Below are positions 7,208 through 11,308 of a stretch of DNA of 11,308 nucleotides, one piece after another. The translations under genes were made by a program, and so were the position numbers. Origin of the DNA: Bacteroidota bacterium (GTDB lineage Bacteria; Bacteroidota; Bacteroidia; Bacteroidales; Prolixibacteraceae); contig DAOVTY010000079.1 of assembly GCA_030632865.1 (NCBI GenBank), forward strand, positions 1-11,308, read 5' to 3'. Positions within the stretch are counted from its first letter, which is position 1. Every line of letters begins with the position of its first letter. The notes below the pieces were generated by a model that saw only the letters and a program-made list of their open reading frames with translations, was not told where the DNA came from and searched no databases.

Positions 7208-8434
7208 TTACTCGGCACTAAAAACTAACTCACCTTTTACAAAGGTTTTTTTAATATTCACCTTAAAATCATCGAGCGTAAATAGAATAAGATCAGCTCG
7301 TTTACCAGTTTCCATTGTACCACGATCTGATAATCCATATAATTTTGCCGCGTTTGTACTTGCCATTTGCACTGCATCTGCAAGCGAGCAACCTGTAACT
7401 TTCATAACATGACCAACGCCTTTTGTAATTGCCGATGCAGAGCCATATAAAACATTTTGAGCAGGATATCGCAACATTCCCTCTTTTGTAAGCTCAATAG
7501 TTTCACCTGTTTGAGTTTTATATTCGCCCGGTTCTAGTGCTGCATAACTTGTTACGTCTGATGTTATTATTGTTTTATCTACTCCTTTAACTTTATAAAA
7601 TACTTGAATTTCTTCGGGCAATAAATGAAACCCATCGCATATAATAGTAATTGTTAAATCATCGTTTGCCAACTGTGGCCAAAGTGGGTTTCTGTGACGG
7701 TTAATCATATTCGCACACCCATTTCCGAGATGCGTTGAAGTTTTTGCACCATTTGCCACAGCTAAATTAACCTGTTCGGTATTTGCGTTATGATGTGCAA
7801 GTGAAACTACAATTCCTTTCTCAGTACATTTTTTTATAAAATCCTGACACCCCTCCATTTCAGGAGCAACAGATACTTGTAAAATATTTTCTCCGGAAGC
7901 TTTATAAAATTCCATAAATTCGTTCCAATCTGGCAAACGTACAAATCGTTTTGGATGAGCACCTCTAAAACCATCTTCGGGGTTTATGTATGGTCCCTCT
8001 AAATGAAATCCAGGAATAGACCCCAATAGTTTTTCATTATCAATCGATTCAGATAAAACTGCAAAATTATTAATCAGCAATTCTTTACTATTTGTGGTTA
8101 ACGTGGGCAAATATGTAGTTACTCCTTTTTTCCATAATTCGCTGGTTGCTTTTTCAACTCCTTCTTGCGTTAAATCACTTCCTCCAAAAGAAAAAGTTAC
8201 ACCTGCAAAACCATTTACCTGATTATCAATAAAACCCTGAGATATAAAAACATCATTATTCTCATTAGATAACTTTTTAATACCTTCTATTTTCGAAATT
8301 TTGCCATCTTTAATAGTAACCTTAATTGGTTTCCCGGTGGCATAATTTATACCTTCAATTGTTTTTTGTGCATCTACTTTAATCATTGAAAATAATAAAA
8401 TAAAAAGCATTGCAACACTAAAGATCCTTTTCAT
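7208..8434 (-). CDS. NagA-like amidohydrolase (N-acetylglucosamine-6-phosphate deacetylase family) with a signal peptide
   Basis: The 408-residue protein has the single-metal NagA active-site plan. GFIDNQVNG (67-75) replaces the HxH motif of other amidohydrolases. E146 in HLEGP, H214 in LAHHNA and H235 in THLGN are metal ligands, H270 lies in CDGFH, and D293 in TSD is the catalytic Asp. The spacings H214-H235 (21) and H235-H270 (35) match those I recall for E. coli NagA. R246 falls where that enzyme has its phosphate-contacting Arg227. Unlike NagA, the protein begins with a 20-residue hydrophobic leader ending VDA-Q, typical of a Bacteroidota signal peptide, so it should be exported. The substrate is therefore uncertain: it may be a free or linked N-acetylated sugar. 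A remnant oxidoreductase frame ends three bases upstream, suggesting a former operon. Confidence 0.75.
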   Translation of the reverse strand: MKRIFSVAMLFILLFSMIKVDAQKTIEGINYATGKPIKVTIKDGKISKIEGIKKLSNENNDVFISQGFIDNQVNGFAGVTFSFGGSDLTQEGVEKATSELWKKGVTTYLPTLTTNSKELLINNFAVLSESIDNEKLLGSIPGFHLEGPYINPEDGFRGAHPKRFVRLPDWNEFMEFYKASGENILQVSVAPEMEGCQDFIKKCTEKGIVVSLAHHNANTEQVNLAVANGAKTSTHLGNGCANMINRHRNPLWPQLANDDLTITIICDGFHLLPEEIQVFYKVKGVDKTIITSDVTSYAALEPGEYKTQTGETIELTKEGMLRYPAQNVLYGSASAITKGVGHVMKVTGCSLADAVQMASTNAAKLYGLSDRGTMETGKRADLILFTLDDFKVNIKKTFVKGELVFSAE

Positions 8435-8437
8435 AAC

Positions 8438-8627
8438 TTACTTAAGTTTTAAATATTCAACATCTATCCAATTTTCTGTTTCAGCAGATTTTTCTATTCC
8501 TCGTACACCAAAACGCAATCTACAATATTTTGATGCGAGCGTGGCTCTTTTCCAGTTTTAAACATCTCAACCATATCAATATAATTTATTTCAGGGTTTT
8601 TAGTAAAACTACTTTAATTTTTGAAAC
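8438..8627 (-). pseudogene. Frameshifted C-terminal remnant, probably of a Gfo/Idh/MocA-family oxidoreductase
   Basis: On the minus strand an open frame from 8627 reads NPEINYIDMVEMFKTGKE, then PRSHQNIVDCVLVYE, and stops at TAG 8496-8494. The next frame continues the same protein as GIEKSAETENWIDVEYLK and ends at TAA 8440-8438. Losing a single base near 8500 explains the switch. 'MVEMFKTGKEP.SH' followed by an amphipathic helix and 'KSAET..W' resembles the last 50 residues of Gfo/Idh/MocA oxidoreductases. No start codon or NAD-binding domain exists upstream: a TGA at 8630-8628 closes the frame and the DNA beyond is non-coding. More than 300 residues would be missing. The remnant stop lies three bases before the NagA-like start, as in an operon. 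That it is a remnant is well supported; the family is a judgement from a short segment. Confidence 0.6.
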
Positions 8628-8826
8628 TCACTCAACAAATTTTTTAATATTATACCGAATCATGAAACCCAAATTTATAAATCATTTTAAATATCTAACT
8701 CTACAAATACTATAAATTTTATTCTATAGAACTAATCTCTTATTCAAATTAAACTGCATGACAAAATTGTGAGCGTCAATTTTCAATATGTCAGTCTTTC
8801 TGTTTATTTAAAAAATTTGTCATATT
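8628..8826. other. AT-rich non-coding stretch
   Basis: I see no convincing coding frame, repeat or RNA here. The only open frame is a forward 61-codon one overlapping the oxidoreductase remnant; its composition looks random. The stretch joins the remnant to the htrA control region and may be decayed DNA of the same lost gene, but I could not recognise any part of it. Confidence 0.5.
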
Positions 8827-8869
8827 TATTTTAACTTTTTAATACAAATAGTGTTAAAAGGTTAAAATA
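8827..8869 (+). repeat. 19-bp inverted repeat / hairpin upstream of htrA
   Basis: Arms 8827-8845 and 8851-8869 are complementary over all 19 positions around the loop AAATA. The only two imperfections (8843 with 8853, 8836 with 8860) are U-G pairs on the plus-strand RNA but A-C mismatches on the minus-strand RNA. The hairpin is mostly A-T and has no U-run after it. It lies about 45 bases upstream of the htrA -7 element, so from that promoter it acts as DNA, not RNA. Confidence 0.7.
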
Positions 8870-8890
8870 TGCAAAAAGAGAGATACTTAT

Positions 8891-8921
8891 CCACTTTGAG
8901 GAAACAGTGGTAGTATATTTG
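8891..8921 (+). promoter_or_regulatory. Probable htrA promoter with an overlapping inverted repeat
   Basis: TATATTTG (8914-8921) is an exact TAnnTTTG element 42 bases before the htrA ATG. A TTTG occurs at 8895-8898, but the spacer of 15 bases is shorter than the usual 19-21. CCACT (8891-8895) and AGTGG (8906-8910) form a 5-bp inverted repeat across the spacer, a possible operator. The short spacer suggests a promoter that needs an activator, or one that uses only the -7 element. Confidence 0.5.
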
Positions 8922-8963
8922 CGTTCTACCTTTACAATTTATAAGAACTATTAATTTTACGCT

Positions 8964-10403
8964 ATGAAAAAGTTTGGACGATATACACTCACACTACTTT
9001 TAGTTATTGCCGGAGCATTTATTGCAGTTTGGACGTATAGTACATATTTCGATAAACCCAATGTAATTACAATAAAAGAAGAACAGTCGTTAAAATATGC
9101 TGCCATTTCTAATGATGGAGAAAATGCACTGACAGATTTAACTTATGCAGCCGAAAAATCAATTCATACTGTTGTTCATATTGCAACGCAATCGGTTCGG
9201 GGAGGCGGCTGGTCGAGCGGCAATCCATTTTTTGACGAATTATTTGGAATGCGTCGTCAGCAGCAACCACAAATTGCTAGAGGATTTGGATCGGGTGTTA
9301 TTTTATCTGAAGATGGATTTATTGTTACAAATAACCATGTAATTGATGGAGCACAAAATATTAAAGTAATTTTAAATGATAATCGTGAATTTGAAGCTCA
9401 TTTAATTGGAGCAGATCCTTCTACTGACATTGCAGTTTTAAAAATTGAAGCTAAAAATCTCTCTTTTATTACGGTTGGTAATTCTGACGATCTGCAAATT
9501 GGAGAATGGGTGTTGGCAGTGGGTAATCCTTTTAATTTAACTTCTACTGTAACTGCTGGAATTATTAGTGCAATGGGAAGAAATTTGCGTATTAATCAAG
9601 ACCAATTAGCAATTGAGTCGTTTATTCAGACTGATGCAGCAGTAAACCCCGGAAATAGCGGTGGAGCATTAGTTAACCAAAAGGGACAATTAGTGGGGAT
9701 AAATACTGCAATTGCCTCCAGAACTGGATCTTACACAGGGTATTCATTTGCCGTTCCTGTAACAATTGTTAAAAAAATTGTTGCCGATTTAATGGAATTT
9801 GGAGAAGTTCAGCGCGCATTAATAGGAGTAAATATCAGCGACGTAAATGCAGAAATTGCAAAAGAACTGAAGCTCGAAAATGTAGAGGGCGTTCACATTA
9901 TAGGAGTTCCAGAAAATGGTGCCGCGCATGAAGCAGGAATTAAAATTGACGATGTTATAATTAATGTTGGTGGAGATAAAGTAAAAACTTCTGCTGAGCT
10001 TCAGGAAAAAATAAGTCAATATCGTCCGGGAGATAATATAAAAATTATTTTAATTAGAGACCAAGAAAAGAAACAATTTACTGTTACATTGCGTAACAAA
10101 CATGGCGACACAGAAATTGTAAAAGATAATACAGTAGTTTTAGGTGCAGAGTTTGTTCAAATCGGAAACTCGGAAAAACAAAGTTTAGAAATTGAAAGTG
10201 GAATAAAGATTACAAACATTGTAAAAGGAAAATTAAAAGAAGCCGGGTTAAAAAAAGGTTATATTATTACTAATGTGAATAAAAATCCTATTTACGAAGT
10301 AGCTGATTTTAAGAGAGAAGTAGAAAATGCATCAGGAGGAATTTTAATTGAGGGCGTTTATCCTAATGGAGAATTAGCATATTATGTGTTTGGAAATGAT
10401 TAA
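8964..10403 (+). CDS. htrA: HtrA/DegP-family serine protease with PDZ domains
   Basis: HtrA proteases degrade or refold damaged proteins in the periplasm. The 479-residue protein starts with a membrane segment (about 8-26) without a clear cleavage site, so it may stay anchored. The trypsin-like domain carries the triad H125 (TNNHVIDG), D155 (STDIAVLK) and S232 (NPGNSGGAL). An acidic and aromatic loop with a GGG and QQQ stretch (about 79-104) corresponds to the LA loop that controls oligomers. PDZ1 covers about 285-372 (HIIGVPENGAAHEAGIKIDD). A second, more divergent PDZ covers about 390-479, and it lacks a clear GLGF-type carboxylate loop. Length is normal for the family. It is followed by a terminator and then rpoD, a pairing of two stress and housekeeping genes but not an operon. 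Confidence 0.93.
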   Translation: MKKFGRYTLTLLLVIAGAFIAVWTYSTYFDKPNVITIKEEQSLKYAAISNDGENALTDLTYAAEKSIHTVVHIATQSVRGGGWSSGNPFFDELFGMRRQQQPQIARGFGSGVILSEDGFIVTNNHVIDGAQNIKVILNDNREFEAHLIGADPSTDIAVLKIEAKNLSFITVGNSDDLQIGEWVLAVGNPFNLTSTVTAGIISAMGRNLRINQDQLAIESFIQTDAAVNPGNSGGALVNQKGQLVGINTAIASRTGSYTGYSFAVPVTIVKKIVADLMEFGEVQRALIGVNISDVNAEIAKELKLENVEGVHIIGVPENGAAHEAGIKIDDVIINVGGDKVKTSAELQEKISQYRPGDNIKIILIRDQEKKQFTVTLRNKHGDTEIVKDNTVVLGAEFVQIGNSEKQSLEIESGIKITNIVKGKLKEAGLKKGYIITNVNKNPIYEVADFKREVENASGGILIEGVYPNGELAYYVFGND

Positions 10404-10420
10404 ATAAACAAAGCCCACTT

Positions 10421-10448
10421 TAACTGTATATTAATTACAGTTATTTTT
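10421..10448 (+). terminator. Intrinsic terminator of htrA
   Basis: TAACTGTA (10421-10428) and TACAGTTA (10436-10443) make a perfect 8-bp stem with a seven-base loop, followed at once by TTTTT (10444-10448). It lies 17 bases after the htrA stop and separates htrA from rpoD. Confidence 0.8.
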
Positions 10449-10459
10449 AAAAAATTCTA

Positions 10460-10490
10460 TATGAATGTTATTTAATAAGCATTATATTTG
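10460..10490 (+). promoter_or_regulatory. Promoter of rpoD
   Basis: TATATTTG (10483-10490) matches TAnnTTTG exactly. TATG (10460-10463), one mismatch from TTTG, lies 19 bases upstream. Initiation near 10496 would leave a leader of about 16 bases before the ATG at 10512. Confidence 0.6.
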
Positions 10491-10511
10491 CACACTTTTT
10501 AAGAAAATTAT

Positions 10512-11308
10512 ATGAGACAGCTAAAGATCACAAAGTCAATCACTAACCGTGAAAGTGCCTCTTTAGACAAGTATTTACAGGAAATTGGTAAAGAAGAACT
10601 AATTACTGTTGAGGAAGAAGTTGAATTAGCACAGCGAATTAAAAAAGGCGACCAAGTTGCTTTGGAGAAATTAACCAGAGCAAATTTGCGTTTTGTTGTA
10701 TCGGTGGCAAAACAGTACCAAAATCAGGGACTGAGCTTACCAGATCTAATAAACGAAGGAAACCTTGGTTTAATTAAAGCTGCTGAAAAATTTGATGAAA
10801 CTCGCGGTTTTAAGTTTATTTCTTATGCCGTTTGGTGGATTCGCCAATCAATTCTTCAGGCACTTGCAGAGCAATCGCGTATCGTTCGTTTGCCATTGAA
10901 CCAGGTAGGTTCGTTGAACAAAATTAACAAAGCGTTCTCGAAATTTGAGCAAGAACACGAACGCAAGCCATCGCCAGAAGAATTAGCAGAATCTCTCGAA
11001 CTTCCTGCAGATAAGGTTGCAGACACATTACGAGTTTCCGGAAGACATGTTTCTGTTGACGCCCCATTTGTGGATGGCGAAGACAATAGTCTTTTGGATG
11101 TTTTAGTTAACAACGACTCGCCAAATGCCGACCGTGCCCTTATCATGGAATCACTTGCCAAAGAAATTTTCCGGGCTTTAGCTACATTGACAGAGAGAGA
11201 AAGTGACATTATCAGATTATTTTTTGGTATAGGATGCCAGGAAATGACTCTGGAAGAAATCGGTGAACGATTTGGGTTAACCCGCGAACGAGTACGCCAA
11301 ATTAAAGA
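10512..11308 (+). CDS. rpoD: Primary sigma factor RpoD (sigma-70), 3' end beyond the window
   Basis: The frame is open from ATG 10512 to the window edge (265 codons), with no stop, so it is only cut by the edge. [20 protein letters not shown] starts region 1.2 directly: region 1.1 is absent, as is normal in the roughly 287-residue Bacteroidota sigma factor. Region 2 includes [16 protein letters not shown] (54-69) and the -10 recognition/melting helix [10 protein letters not shown] (105-114). Region 3 follows from about 128 ([10 protein letters not shown]). Region 4 ends in the helix-turn-helix [20 protein letters not shown]. About 20 residues are missing at the C-terminus. The protein directs RNA polymerase to TTTG/TAnnTTTG promoters, several of which occur in this window, including the one before its own gene. 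Confidence 0.97.
   Translation, partial: MRQLKITKSITNRESASLDKYLQEIGKEELITVEEEVELAQRIKKGDQVALEKLTRANLRFVVSVAKQYQNQGLSLPDLINEGNLGLIKAAEKFDETRGFKFISYAVWWIRQSILQALAEQSRIVRLPLNQVGSLNKINKAFSKFEQEHERKPSPEELAESLELPADKVADTLRVSGRHVSVDAPFVDGEDNSLLDVLVNNDSPNADRALIMESLAKEIFRALATLTERESDIIRLFFGIGCQEMTLEEIGERFGLTRERVRQIK

Noticed and set aside
8530..8715. Forward 61-codon open frame
   Set aside because: It overlaps the minus-strand oxidoreductase remnant, has random-looking composition and no recognisable motif.
10856..11209. 117-codon minus-strand frame
   Set aside because: It is a shadow lying wholly inside rpoD, whose sequence is unmistakable.

Overview
The window is AT-rich chromosomal DNA from a member of the Bacteroidota, probably a marine or anaerobic Bacteroidales/Marinilabiliales-type organism (the order is inference). 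Three things support this. The primary sigma factor at the right end has the short form of the phylum, with no region 1.1. Promoter-like sites match the Bacteroidota TTTG / TAnnTTTG consensus rather than TTGACA/TATAAT. Several genes are typical of the phylum: a secreted DUF4159 protein, a PorT-like beta-barrel, and a 550-residue PPi-dependent phosphofructokinase.

Layout. Positions 2-85 hold the tail of a rightward gene, which converges on a leftward metallophosphoesterase (155-658) across an AT-rich bidirectional hairpin. A rightward block starts from a promoter at about 693: ABM-family monooxygenase, SixA-like histidine phosphatase, rsmE with a GTG start, a secreted DUF4159 protein, a flavodoxin-fold reductase with an iron-sulfur-type cysteine cluster, and an outer-membrane beta-barrel protein. 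This block runs head-on into a leftward pair, a DUF2975 membrane protein and an XRE regulator, expressed from a clear TTTG-N19-TATGTTTG promoter. Next come leftward pfp, with a strong intrinsic terminator, and a leftward NagA-like amidohydrolase with a signal peptide. Just upstream of the amidohydrolase lies a frameshifted, N-terminally deleted gene remnant, probably of the Gfo/Idh/MocA oxidoreductase family. The right end holds rightward htrA (trypsin-like protease plus PDZ domains) and rpoD, which the window edge cuts.

Functionally this is mostly housekeeping and cell-envelope material: rRNA methylation, glycolysis by pyrophosphate, periplasmic protein quality control, and primary transcription initiation. 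I found no phage, insertion sequence, CRISPR array, tRNA or rRNA, and no clearly new multi-gene system. The points most worth a second look are the decayed oxidoreductase remnant 3 bases upstream of the NagA-like gene, the apparently exported NagA-like enzyme, and a 19-bp hairpin upstream of htrA whose only two imperfections are both G-U on the plus-strand RNA.
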